From: Haladaptatus sp. DYF46
GTDB taxonomy: Archaea > Halobacteriota > Halobacteria > Halobacteriales > Haladaptataceae
Reading direction: 5' to 3'
Assembly (NCBI RefSeq): GCF_021083305.1
Contig: NZ_JAJFAY010000001.1
Coordinates: 496,001 to 560,000 of the forward strand
Length of the DNA stretch: 64,000 bases
Shown: positions 7,908 through 15,886 of the stretch, piece after piece
Layout of the letters: each line of letters starts with the position of its first letter
Numbering within the stretch: the stretch's first letter is position 1
Notes under the pieces: model-generated
What the model was told of the DNA's origin: nothing
What the model saw: the letters and a program-made list of their open reading frames with translations, nothing else
Databases searched by the model: none
Translations under genes and position numbers: made by a program

Positions 7908-9086
7908 ATGCGAGATGCGTATCTGGTCGGCGCGGCCCAGACGAATTTCGGGTCGTTCCCCGACGAAAGCTATCGATCGCTGTTCCGCACCGCCTTCGAG
8001 GCGGCCTGCGACAGCGTTCCGGCGGGCATCGATCCGGGCGACGTGGACGAGGCAGTCGTCGGCACGCTCGGCGTCGGCGGTCGTCAACTCGGTCTGTCCG
8101 GTCCGGCGGTGACGGAACACGTCGGACTCGACGGAATCCCGTGTACCCGCGTCGAGAACGCCTGCGCAGCGAGCGGCTACGCTGTGCGGCAGGCCGTGCA
8201 AGCCGTGAAAAGCGGCATGGCGGACGTCGTGCTCGCGGGCGGCGTCGAAGTCATGACCGACACGTCGAGCGACGCGACGAAGTACTGGCTCGGCGTCTCC
8301 GGGGAAACCGAGTGGGAGCGACTGTCGGGAACCACCTTCGCGGGCGTCTACGCCCAGATGGCCGACGCGCACATGGAGCGGTACGGGACGACGGTCGAGG
8401 ACCTCTCCCGCGTGGCCGTGAAAAACCACGCCAACGGCGCGAAAAACCCGCACGCACACCTCGGGTTCGAATGCACCTTGGAGGACGCGACCAACGCCCA
8501 AGTCGTCGCGGACCCCCTCACGCTCTATCACTGCTGTCCGACGACCGACGGCGCGGCGTGCGCCGTCGTCGTGAGCGAGGACGTGGTGGACGAGTACACC
8601 GACGACCCCATCCGTATCGCGGGCGTCGGCGCGGCGAGCGATCGGGTCGGACTCTTCCAGCGCGACACCTACACCTCCGTTCCGGCGTCGCGCGAGGCCG
8701 CCCAGTCCGCCTACGAGATGGCCGGTGTGACGGCCGAGGATATCGACTTCGCCGAGGTGCACGACTGTTTCGCCATCGCGGAACTGCTGGCCTACGAGGA
8801 CCTCGGCTTCTGTGAACCCGGTGAAGCGGGCGAATTCATCGCGTCCGGCGCGACGGAACTCGGCGGCGAGCACCCAGTCAACACATCCGGCGGCCTCAAG
8901 TCGAAGGGCCACCCCATCGGCGCGACCGGGGCCGGACAGATGGTCGAAGCGTACAAACAACTCTCCGGAGCCGCGGGCGAGCGACAGGTCGAAGGCGCGA
9001 CGCGCGGCCTGACCCACAACGTCGGCGGAAGCGGCGGTGCCGCGGTCGTCCACGTGCTGGAGCGGGAATCGGAGGTGGAGACATGA
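7908..9086 (+). CDS. SCP2-type thiolase family protein (acyl-CoA acetyltransferase)
   Basis: The 392-residue protein has the nucleophile motif NACAASG (Cys86), the HDCF motif at 285-288 that typifies SCP2-type thiolases, and GHPIGATG with His335. The C-terminal thiolase motif reads HNVGGSGG, without the Cys of classical thiolases, as is normal in this subgroup. It would cleave 3-oxoacyl-CoA with CoA, or run the reverse reaction. Its stop overlaps the start of the DUF35 fusion gene as ATGA. Archaeal thiolases of this class usually need a DUF35 partner, which is encoded next. Confidence 0.9.
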   Translation: MRDAYLVGAAQTNFGSFPDESYRSLFRTAFEAACDSVPAGIDPGDVDEAVVGTLGVGGRQLGLSGPAVTEHVGLDGIPCTRVENACAASGYAVRQAVQAVKSGMADVVLAGGVEVMTDTSSDATKYWLGVSGETEWERLSGTTFAGVYAQMADAHMERYGTTVEDLSRVAVKNHANGAKNPHAHLGFECTLEDATNAQVVADPLTLYHCCPTTDGAACAVVVSEDVVDEYTDDPIRIAGVGAASDRVGLFQRDTYTSVPASREAAQSAYEMAGVTAEDIDFAEVHDCFAIAELLAYEDLGFCEPGEAGEFIASGATELGGEHPVNTSGGLKSKGHPIGATGAGQMVEAYKQLSGAAGERQVEGATRGLTHNVGGSGGAAVVHVLERESEVET

Positions 9087-10543
9087 CGGGAGACGGACGG
9101 ACGACGAGGGACGAACGCACGCCGAACATTGCCGCCGTCGGTGCCTACGCCCCGCGATTCCGAATTTCGGCCGAGGAGTTCACCGAGGCGTGGGGGCAGT
9201 TCCACGCCGCCGGAGTGAACGAAAAGGCGGTTCCCGACGCCGACGAGGACACACTGACGATGGCCTACGAGGCCGCAACGCGGGCGCTCGACGCCGCCGG
9301 AACTCCCGACGTTTCCTTCCTCGCGTTCGCTTCGACCACCCCGCCGATGGCGGAAGAGGACGTGACCGCCCGACTCGGCGGGATGTTCGACGTCCCGGAC
9401 GACGCGACGCGACACGTCTTCACCGGAAGCACCCGCGCCGGAACGCGGGCGCTCGTCGCCGGACTCGCGGCGGGGCCGTGGGACGACGGCGTCGGAGTAG
9501 TCGTCGCCGCCGACTGCCCGCGCGGTGAACCCGACTCCGCCGAGGATCACGCGGCGGGTGCTGGCGCGGCGGCGTTCGTCCTCGCCGACGACGGTCCAGC
9601 GAGCATCGACGGACAGGCCGAGTACGCGACCGAACTCCCGGGCACGCGATTCCGAGAAACGGGCGATGCGAACGTCGAGGGATTGGGCGTCACGAGCTAC
9701 GATAGGGAAGCGTTCTCCGAGACGCTCGCCGGAGCGGTCGGGGGACTCGAAGCGGACGTCGAGGCGGTGGACGCCGCGGCGGTACAAGCACCCAACGGAA
9801 AACTGCCTTACCGGGCCGCGGGCGCGCTCGGCGTCGGTATCGACGAGATTCGTGCGGGTGCGCTCGTCCACAAACTCGGCGATACGGGCGCGGCGAGCGT
9901 CCCGTTGAGCCTCGCGAAAGCCCTCGCGGACGGCCACGAGCGAATCCTCGCCGCCTCGTTCGGAAGCGGGGCGGGCGCGGACGCCCTTCTTGTCTCCCGA
10001 AACGACGACGTTCCCGTCTCGCTGGAACTCGACGGCGACGAACCGGTTTCCTACGCCGAGTATCTCCGACTGCGCGGCGACCTCACGTCCGGGCCGCCGA
10101 GCGGCGGCGGAGCCTACGTCAGCGTGCCGTCGTGGCGGCGCACACTCGATCAGCGCCACCGACTCCTCGCCGGGAGGTGTCCGGACTGCGGCGCGCTGAA
10201 CTTCCCCCCGGAGGGCGCGTGTAACGGCTGTAACTCCTTGGTCGAGTACGAGACGGTGAAACTCACCGGCGAGGGAACCGTCGAATCCGTGACGACCATC
10301 TCGCAGGGCGGAGCACCGCCGGAGTTCGCGGAACAACAGGCCAAGTCGGGCGACTTCGACGTGGCAGTCGTCTCCCTTTCCGGGCCAGACGGCGGCGAGG
10401 CGAGCGTTCCCGCACAGGTGGCGGGTACCGAACCCGGAGCCCTCGAAATCGGCGACGCGGTAGCGACGACGATGCGCCGAATCTACACGCAGGAGGGCGT
10501 GACGAGGTATGGATTTAAAGTTCGTTCGTCGAACGAACTTTAA
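9083..10543 (+). CDS. ketosynthase/HMG-CoA synthase-like domain fused to DUF35 zinc ribbon-OB fold
   Basis: The first 330 or so residues follow the HMG-CoA synthase/KAS III fold, and the C-terminus is a DUF35 module: a rubredoxin-like zinc ribbon with CPDC (366-369) and CNGC (380-383), then an OB fold. DUF35 proteins bind acyl-CoA and bridge thiolases to partner enzymes. At the place where HMG-CoA synthase has its nucleophilic Cys (ACYGGT), this protein has STRAGT, so the catalytic Cys appears lost. It may be a scaffold for the thiolase or a Cys-independent aldolase-like enzyme. The last codons lie inside a 35-bp palindrome. Confidence 0.85.
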   Translation: MTGDGRTTRDERTPNIAAVGAYAPRFRISAEEFTEAWGQFHAAGVNEKAVPDADEDTLTMAYEAATRALDAAGTPDVSFLAFASTTPPMAEEDVTARLGGMFDVPDDATRHVFTGSTRAGTRALVAGLAAGPWDDGVGVVVAADCPRGEPDSAEDHAAGAGAAAFVLADDGPASIDGQAEYATELPGTRFRETGDANVEGLGVTSYDREAFSETLAGAVGGLEADVEAVDAAAVQAPNGKLPYRAAGALGVGIDEIRAGALVHKLGDTGAASVPLSLAKALADGHERILAASFGSGAGADALLVSRNDDVPVSLELDGDEPVSYAEYLRLRGDLTSGPPSGGGAYVSVPSWRRTLDQRHRLLAGRCPDCGALNFPPEGACNGCNSLVEYETVKLTGEGTVESVTTISQGGAPPEFAEQQAKSGDFDVAVVSLSGPDGGEASVPAQVAGTEPGALEIGDAVATTMRRIYTQEGVTRYGFKVRSSNEL

Positions 10544-10546
10544 ATC
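10512..10546. terminator. 35-bp near-perfect palindrome over the stop codon
   Basis: The arms 10512-10528 and 10530-10546 are exact reverse complements of 17 bp with a single T between them. The left arm encodes the last residues of the DUF35 fusion protein and the TAA lies in the right arm. The RNA would form a very stable hairpin, so it may end transcription or protect the 3' end. Confidence 0.75.
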
Positions 10547-10572
10547 ATGCCAGCGCAACGATCTGGAAGTGG

Positions 10573-10603
10573 TTCAAAATTCAGCCGTCGGCTGAATTTT
10601 GAA
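10573..10603. terminator. 31-bp perfect palindrome
   Basis: The arms 10573-10587 and 10589-10603 are exact reverse complements of 15 bp around one T. The sequence differs from the palindrome at 10512 but the architecture, long stem and 1-nt loop, is the same. It ends in TTTTG, so it may be a second terminator hairpin. Confidence 0.7.
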
Positions 10604-10607
10604 GAAA

Positions 10608-10634
10608 GTCGGAACTACGTTCCGACGGTAGTTC
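10608..10634. repeat. overlapping, mutually exclusive hairpins
   Basis: One hairpin pairs GTCGGAAC (10608-10615) with 10619-10626. A second pairs GAACTAC (10612-10618) with 10628-10634. They share bases, so only one can form at a time, as in an attenuator. The function is unknown. Confidence 0.55.
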
Positions 10635-11055
10635 GAACTCCGCCGATTCCGGGATTGTGACGGTGTGAAACGCTCCACTATCTACGGAGAGTCGGACTCG
10701 GCCGATAGAATGAAATTCAAACGGGGAAACACGTCTCCACCCGCTTTAGTGTGATCCGCACTGATGTGTGGCTAGCGCTACGTTTGTCACACTACTGACT
10801 TCGGAATCCCGTTTCTGCATTCCAAGCGCTCGTTCTACTCGTCCGTTGCTTCGAAAGAAATGCTGTCTCGTGTACCCCTACCCGAGACAATTAACCGATT
10901 TCGCGGGCACGATAAAAGCTTTCTGTAAACGGTCGGAACGAGGATATGTTTTCGGATCTGTCCGGCGTCGAACCAAATCGGCCCACCGCTGCGACGTTCC
11001 GATTCGAGGACGGAGAAAAACGCTTTTCGTGCGTCCGCACGCGGTTTCTCACGAG

Positions 11056-11991
11056 ATGAAGGTAGGCGTACTCGGAGCAGGGACGATGGGGCACGGAATC
11101 GCACAGGTGACGGCGATGGCCGGCCACGACGTGACCCTGCGCGACATCGAACGGGAGTTCGTGGAGAACGGTATCGAGAGCATCGAGGCAAACCTCCAAG
11201 GCGGCGTCGAGCGCGACAAGGTTTCGGAGGCCGAAAAGACGGAGACGCTCGACCGGATTTCCGGCACGACCGACCTCGAAACCGCCGTCGGCGACGCCGA
11301 CGTGGTGGTCGAGGCGGTTCCCGAGAAGATGGAGATCAAGCGCAGCACGTTCGAGGACGTGGAGAAGTTCGTTTCGGACGACGCCATCATCGCGTCCAAC
11401 ACTTCCTCGCTCTCACTCACCGAAATCGCCAGCGCGCTGGAGGACCCCACGCGGGCGATCGGACTGCACTTTTTCAACCCGGTTCACATCATGAAGCTGG
11501 TCGAAATCGTGATTCCCGAGCAAGCCAGCCGCGAGACGGTCGATTTCGCGGCGGAGTTCGTGGAGGGAATCGACAAAGTGGGTGTCGAGGTCGACGACTC
11601 GCCCGGCTTCGCCTCCTCGCGCCTGGGCGTCGCGCTCGGCGTCGAAGCGATTCGCATGCTACAGGAGGGCGTGGCGAGTCCGAGGGACATCGATACGGCG
11701 ATGGAACTCGGCTACAACCACCCGATGGGTCCCATCGAACTCGGCGACGTGGTCGGACTGGACGTCCGTCTCGGCATCCTCGAACACCTCCGCGAGGAAC
11801 TCGGGGAGCGGTTCCGCCCGCCGCAGATTCTCCGCCAGAAGGTACGCGCCGGAAAACTGGGCAAGAAGACCGGCGAAGGGTTCTACGTGTGGGAGGACGG
11901 CGAAATTGTGGGGGTTTCGGGTGAAGACCGAACGGCCCGTGGGTCCTCCAGCGACGACGTTTCGAACGAGAACAGCGAGGTCCCTCGATGA
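11056..11991 (+). CDS. 3-hydroxyacyl-CoA dehydrogenase (NAD-dependent)
   Basis: This enzyme oxidises (S)-3-hydroxyacyl-CoA to 3-oxoacyl-CoA. The Rossmann motif GAGTMG is at residues 7-12. The catalytic His is in IGLHFFNPVHIMKLVEI and the NTSSLS and NHPMGPIELGD motifs follow in order. The 311 residues match single-domain family members apart from an extra polar tail of about 25 residues. The ATG at 11056 is used although the frame is open upstream, because the fold begins MKVGVLGAG. The stop overlaps the enoyl-CoA hydratase start as ATGA. This pair with the thiolase gives three steps of beta-oxidation. Confidence 0.93.
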   Translation: MKVGVLGAGTMGHGIAQVTAMAGHDVTLRDIEREFVENGIESIEANLQGGVERDKVSEAEKTETLDRISGTTDLETAVGDADVVVEAVPEKMEIKRSTFEDVEKFVSDDAIIASNTSSLSLTEIASALEDPTRAIGLHFFNPVHIMKLVEIVIPEQASRETVDFAAEFVEGIDKVGVEVDDSPGFASSRLGVALGVEAIRMLQEGVASPRDIDTAMELGYNHPMGPIELGDVVGLDVRLGILEHLREELGERFRPPQILRQKVRAGKLGKKTGEGFYVWEDGEIVGVSGEDRTARGSSSDDVSNENSEVPR

Positions 11992-12812
11992 GCGACGACG
12001 AGACGCCCGGCAGCCCCGAACAGGTTGCCTGTGGGTGCGAGACGGTCGATTTCGATGTCGAGAAGTACGTTGGAACGATTACGCTGAACCGCCCCGACGC
12101 CCGCAACGCGCTGAACGCGCAACTGCGCGCCGAACTGAAGGACGTTCTCGACGCCGTCGAGGCGTCCTCGGACGTGCGCGTCGTCGTCCTCACGGGCGCG
12201 CCGGAGGCGAAGGCGTTCGTCGCCGGGGCCGATGTGAAGGAACTCCGGGAACGCGACGCGCTCGAACAGCGCGAAGCGAGCAAGCGACCGCGCGTGTACG
12301 AGTACGTGGACGACCTCGAAAAACCCGTCATCGCGGCCATCAACGGCCACGCGCTCGGCGGGGGATGCGAACTCGCACAGGGTTGTGACGTGCGCATCGC
12401 ACACGAACGCGCGAAACTCGGGCAACCCGAAATCAACCTCGGTATCATGCCCGGCGGCGGCGGCACGCAACGCCTGACCCGATTGGTCGGCGAAGGACAG
12501 GCCATGCGGTTGATTCTCTCGGGTGAAATCATCGACGCCGAGGAGGCTCGCGACATCGGCCTCGTGGACCAAGTGTGTTCGGACGACGAGTTCGAGGACC
12601 GCGTGTACGAACTCGCGGGGCGCATGGCGGACAAAAGCCCGACGGCTCTCGAACTGGCGAAGAAGGCCGTCAAAGCGAGCAGTCGGACGGACCTCGAATC
12701 CGGAATCGAGTACGAAGCCGAACTGTTCGCCCTGCTGTTCGCCTCGGCGGACAAAAACGAGGGAATCGATGCGTTCCTCGAAGACCGCGACCCCGAATGG
12801 CAGGATCGCTAA
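11988..12812 (+). CDS. enoyl-CoA hydratase/isomerase (crotonase family)
   Basis: The 274-residue protein hydrates 2-enoyl-CoA. Its oxyanion-hole segments are AFVAGADVKEL and INGHALGGGCELA, and the catalytic Glu region is GQPEINLGIMPGGGGTQRL, with both glutamates of active hydratases (ELAQGCDVRIA and PEINLGI context) in place. The N-terminus has about 20 extra residues with a CGC motif. It is coupled to the dehydrogenase upstream. It ends 4 bp inside the convergent regulator gene. Confidence 0.93.
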   Translation: MSDDETPGSPEQVACGCETVDFDVEKYVGTITLNRPDARNALNAQLRAELKDVLDAVEASSDVRVVVLTGAPEAKAFVAGADVKELRERDALEQREASKRPRVYEYVDDLEKPVIAAINGHALGGGCELAQGCDVRIAHERAKLGQPEINLGIMPGGGGTQRLTRLVGEGQAMRLILSGEIIDAEEARDIGLVDQVCSDDEFEDRVYELAGRMADKSPTALELAKKAVKASSRTDLESGIEYEAELFALLFASADKNEGIDAFLEDRDPEWQDR

Positions 12813-13597
12813 GGACGCTTGCCGACGAGGGTTGAGCGCTCGTGGTACGCGTCGAACACGTCTTTCCCCCACGCCACCGCGGCGGGGGTATCGTTCGTGA
12901 TGAGACCGCGGAGTTCGCCGCGGTCGTCGTAGACGACGACGACGACGCTATCGCCGCCGCCTTCGGCGACGATGAGTCCGAACGGCAGCGTGTCGTCGGA
13001 TTCCCGGATCGAAACGCGGTCCGATGCCAACGCCTCGTCCAACTGCTGGCCGTAGTCGGTGACGAGATATTCGACGACGGGTCGTTCGAGCACCAGTTCC
13101 GCCGTCATCCCGTCGACGGTCGCGCGGTCGTGAAACAGTTCGACGTATTGTGGGAGTGCGACGGGTGATATGCCGTGAACCCGGTCCGCGTTTTCGACCA
13201 ACTCCTCGAAATACTGGAGGGGGTGGTTCGGCGCGTGTCGTTCGGCGAAGACGACTGTGGCGTCCTCGATGAGCGCGGTGGATAGCTCGGACTCGGCGGG
13301 GAGAATCGAGAGGAGGGTACTGGTCTGACGAACGTCCTCGGCGACGGTTCGGAACGAGCGGTACTCGGATTCGAGTATCCGACCGGCGAGGGTGAGTGCG
13401 AGACCGTCCTCGGTCCGTTCGACGAGCTCGTACTCCTGGAGTTCCCGAACCGCCTTATAAACCGTCGAACGGGACACGCCGAGCTCGTCGCCGAGACGAC
13501 GTTTGGGTATCGGCCCCGACGAGAGGGCGGCCAGTAATCCGGAACGCTTGACGACCGTGGAAATCAGGGCGTCCGGATGGTCTCCGGCGTCAGTCAT
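12809..13597 (-). CDS. winged-helix regulator with FilR1-type ligand domain
   Basis: Residues 10-75 form a winged helix with the recognition segment LGDELGVSRSTVYKAVRELQ. The remaining part (about 100-262) resembles the methanogenesis regulator FilR1 middle domain that is common in haloarchaeal regulators. It converges on the beta-oxidation genes, so control of that operon by a CoA-ester or fatty-acid signal is plausible, though not proven. A TATA box and a symmetrical site lie directly upstream of its start. Confidence 0.8.
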   Translation of the reverse strand: MTDAGDHPDALISTVVKRSGLLAALSSGPIPKRRLGDELGVSRSTVYKAVRELQEYELVERTEDGLALTLAGRILESEYRSFRTVAEDVRQTSTLLSILPAESELSTALIEDATVVFAERHAPNHPLQYFEELVENADRVHGISPVALPQYVELFHDRATVDGMTAELVLERPVVEYLVTDYGQQLDEALASDRVSIRESDDTLPFGLIVAEGGGDSVVVVVYDDRGELRGLITNDTPAAVAWGKDVFDAYHERSTLVGKRP

Positions 13598-13623
13598 ACG
13601 CTAGCTGTCAATCTCTCCTCGCT

Positions 13624-13648
13624 CCTTATAAAGGTGTTTTAAAAAACA
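13624..13648 (-). promoter_or_regulatory. TATA box and adjoining inverted repeat of the FilR1-type regulator
   Basis: The TATA-like CCTTTATAAGG (reverse strand, 13624-13634) lies 27-37 bp before the ATG, suiting a leaderless mRNA. Next to it is TGTTTT-AA-AAAACA (13635-13648) in the BRE/upstream position. Autoregulation by the encoded protein is a natural guess. Confidence 0.55.
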
Positions 13649-13829
13649 GCAACAGTTATGTATGTTGTTTCGTCTTCGAGACGGCGTTCCCGTTTCGAAC
13701 GGCGTTCGGTTAACTAAAGTAATAATGCCGTGGTTCGACGGTACTCGTGTTCGGACTTCGTTCGAACGTCCCGCTACGCAGAGGCCCGACACTTTCCGCC
13801 CTGCGCCGACCAACTGTCAGAGGAGAAAT

Positions 13830-14180
13830 ATGGTTTCCAATTCATCCCCTATCGACGACGCCGACGATACGTGCGTACCGTCGCCTTTCAAACTGTTTTC
13901 GCTCCTCGAACAGCAGCATCGACGTCTCGCCCTCCAGTACCTCCTCGACCACAACTGTCCGGTTTCGTTGGACGCGATCGTCATGTATCTCATCGAACAC
14001 GAATCCGTCTCGGCGAACGACCGACGTCGGTTGTCCGTCGAACTCCATCACAACCACCTGCCGCGCCTCGCCGACTACGGGTGTCTCAGGTACGACGTCG
14101 AAACGAACACCGTAGAGCAGGTGTTCGACGACGGCACGTTACGAAGCCTCTTCGAACGTGCCACCGATTCGAACGCGTGA
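13830..14180 (+). CDS. DUF7344-like haloarchaeal winged-helix protein
   Basis: The 116-residue protein has the core FKLFSLLEQQHRRLALQYLL, then LSVELHHNHLPRLADYGCL, then a short wing RYDVETNTVEQV. This arrangement of helix, linker and the H-x-H-L-P-x-L-A-D-x-G/N element is the signature of DUF7344 as I recall it. These are likely DNA-binding regulators, but no targets are known. A second member is at 54532. The start is the ATG at 13830, preceded by an AGGAGA that may be a ribosome-binding site. Confidence 0.75.
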   Translation: MVSNSSPIDDADDTCVPSPFKLFSLLEQQHRRLALQYLLDHNCPVSLDAIVMYLIEHESVSANDRRRLSVELHHNHLPRLADYGCLRYDVETNTVEQVFDDGTLRSLFERATDSNA

Positions 14181-14186
14181 ATGTGA

Positions 14187-14209
14187 GGTGCGGCGGTAGA
14201 GGCCGCACC
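14187..14209 (+). terminator. GC-rich hairpin after the DUF7344-like gene
   Basis: Arms GGTGCGGC (14187-14194) and its complement (14202-14209) enclose a 7-nt loop, 6 nt after the stop. There is no U-tract after it, so it may be a 3'-end stabiliser and not a strict terminator. Confidence 0.5.
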
Positions 14210-14413
14210 CGTCAGAGACACATTGCAGTACCGACTGCCTGCTGTGACAGTGAAACACCGTCCGCAGGCGTTCTCGGAATGTGACTGGTTGGACATATGT
14301 CTTTGGTTAATAATTCAGTGTCGTCGATTAATCTTGTTTCGATTTGAACATATCATCGCTCTCACGGCGGAAACGAACGCAAGGTTTACGCGCGCTTGCC
14401 GAACAGTGTTCGT

Positions 14414-15253
14414 ATGGCGACTCACAGCGACTGGGGAGACTGGCTTCCACGTGCGATCGAAGACGCGACGCCGGAAGGCATCTCGCTCTGGTATCTCGGC
14501 TGTAACGGGTTCGCGTTGAAAGGGAGCGACGGAACGACGCTGTTCATCGACCCCTACCTCGGAACCGGCGACCCGCCGCGAACCGTCCGCATGGTTCCCG
14601 TTCCGTTCGACCCGGACGACGTGACGCAAGCGGACGCGGTGTTGGCGACCCACGAACACTCCGACCACGTCGACGGGGAGAGTCAGGCGCCGATTCTCGA
14701 ATCGACGGGCGCGTCGTTTTACGCACCCGACGACAGCCTCGCCGTCGCGTACGACGACCAGCGATGGTTGGACGGGTGGGACGTGTCGGACGACCAACTC
14801 GTGGAGATAGAAGAGGGGGACACCTTCGATGTCGGCGAGTTCACGATTCATGTCGAACCCGCCCACGACGCCGATGCGACACACCCCGTCTCGTACGTCA
14901 TCGAACACGGGTCGACCACGTTCTTCCACGGCGGCGACACCAAACCCGGCGACGAACTCGACACCATCGGAGAAAAGTACGACATCGACCTCGGCGTGTT
15001 GGCCTTCGGGTCGGACGGGTGGATTCCCGACAAGGAGACCGGTGAGCCGAAGTACACGAAGTGGTACAGCGACGAGAACGAAATCGTCGACGCGGCGGAT
15101 TCCCTGCAACTGGACTGCCTACTGCCGACCCACTGGGACATGTGGAAGGGGCTGACGGCGGACCCGACCGCGCTCTTCGACCACACGCGGAGTTACGACT
15201 ACCCCGAATCGCTCGAAATCGTGGAGATCGGCGACCGGATCGACCTGCCGTAA
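14414..15253 (+). CDS. MBL-fold metal-dependent hydrolase, UlaG-like
   Basis: The 279-residue protein has the metallo-beta-lactamase metal site ATHEHSDHVDG at about residues 78-88, a downstream HGGDTKPGDE and the final PTHWDMWKG. The layout resembles UlaG (L-ascorbate-6-phosphate lactonase) and related lactonases. The true substrate in haloarchaea is unknown. No partner genes of ascorbate use are present. The ATG at 14414 follows a weak TTTACG box about 28 bp upstream. It is monocistronic. Confidence 0.85.
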   Translation: MATHSDWGDWLPRAIEDATPEGISLWYLGCNGFALKGSDGTTLFIDPYLGTGDPPRTVRMVPVPFDPDDVTQADAVLATHEHSDHVDGESQAPILESTGASFYAPDDSLAVAYDDQRWLDGWDVSDDQLVEIEEGDTFDVGEFTIHVEPAHDADATHPVSYVIEHGSTTFFHGGDTKPGDELDTIGEKYDIDLGVLAFGSDGWIPDKETGEPKYTKWYSDENEIVDAADSLQLDCLLPTHWDMWKGLTADPTALFDHTRSYDYPESLEIVEIGDRIDLP

Positions 15254-15343
15254 GCCGCCTTCGTTTCGACGTATCGTTTTCGAAGCTATCGCTCTTCCCT
15301 GTAGCGTGCGACAAAAACGGCGAACCGTCGAGTTCTCTATCGG

Positions 15344-15643
15344 TCAGTGCGAGTGTCCGGTCGCCTGCTCGAACGTGATCCCGATTCGCTCCTCGAACAG
15401 TTCCCGTGCCTTCTCCTCGATGGCGGCGACGTCATCGCTGGGTTCGCCCTGCGTGTGGTGAACCGCCGCGTGGGCCTGCTGGACGAACGAGACGATCGCC
15501 ATGTCGCCGACGACGGTCTCTCGGGACTCGTCCTCTTCGCGGAGGAGGTCGATGAGTCCCGGCGGAAGTTCGATTTCGTCGTTGTTTCCGTCCGGTCCTT
15601 CGATGGTGTACGTTTCCGTTTCGACCGAGTCGGTATCTACCAT
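15344..15643 (-). CDS. DUF7545-like haloarchaeal protein
   Basis: The 99-residue acidic protein begins with a small beta region (TYTIEGPDGNNDEIELPPGL) and continues as a helical part with a His-rich end (QQAHAAVHHTQG and GHSH). I recall this as the DUF7545 family of haloarchaea. Its function is not known. The start at 15643 is preferred over the in-frame ATG at 15784, because the extra 47 codons show no conserved character and cross the likely promoter. Confidence 0.65.
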   Translation of the reverse strand: MVDTDSVETETYTIEGPDGNNDEIELPPGLIDLLREEDESRETVVGDMAIVSFVQQAHAAVHHTQGEPSDDVAAIEEKARELFEERIGITFEQATGHSH

Positions 15644-15886
15644 ACCCCTCGTTTTGACGTGAAGCGTTAAGGGTCTGTGGATGCCGACTGCGGGCGACCT
15701 CGGGTTCAAATTTGTGTCCGTATCGGTACAATCCATTCGTAACTTTTGTCGAACCAATTCGCGGGAATTCGTACCAAAGGCCACTTAACGCTGTAATCGG
15801 TAGGCAGTAGCGATGAATTCGAGCGAGAGAAATCACTGTATCAGGTTAGTGAAAAAACTGGCCGCTGAACCCACCCAACAGCCATA

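Larger units (their letters stand above)
10544..11055. other. 512-bp gap with a cluster of palindromes
   Basis: No coding ORF is convincing between the DUF35 fusion and the 3-hydroxyacyl-CoA dehydrogenase; the dehydrogenase frame is open back to 10768 but its homology begins at 11056. Palindromes occupy 10512-10638 and an 8-bp inverted repeat lies at 10747-10754/10787-10794. The rest should contain the promoter of the dehydrogenase operon. A non-coding RNA is possible but not shown. Confidence 0.5.

Noticed and set aside
8792..10558. 588-codon reverse-strand frame over the thiolase and DUF35 genes
   Set aside because: The composition is basic and without motifs, and it is the mirror of well supported coding sequence.
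10768..11055. N-terminal extension of the 3-hydroxyacyl-CoA dehydrogenase
   Set aside because: The frame is open, but the residues are basic and Cys-rich and the fold begins at ATG 11056.
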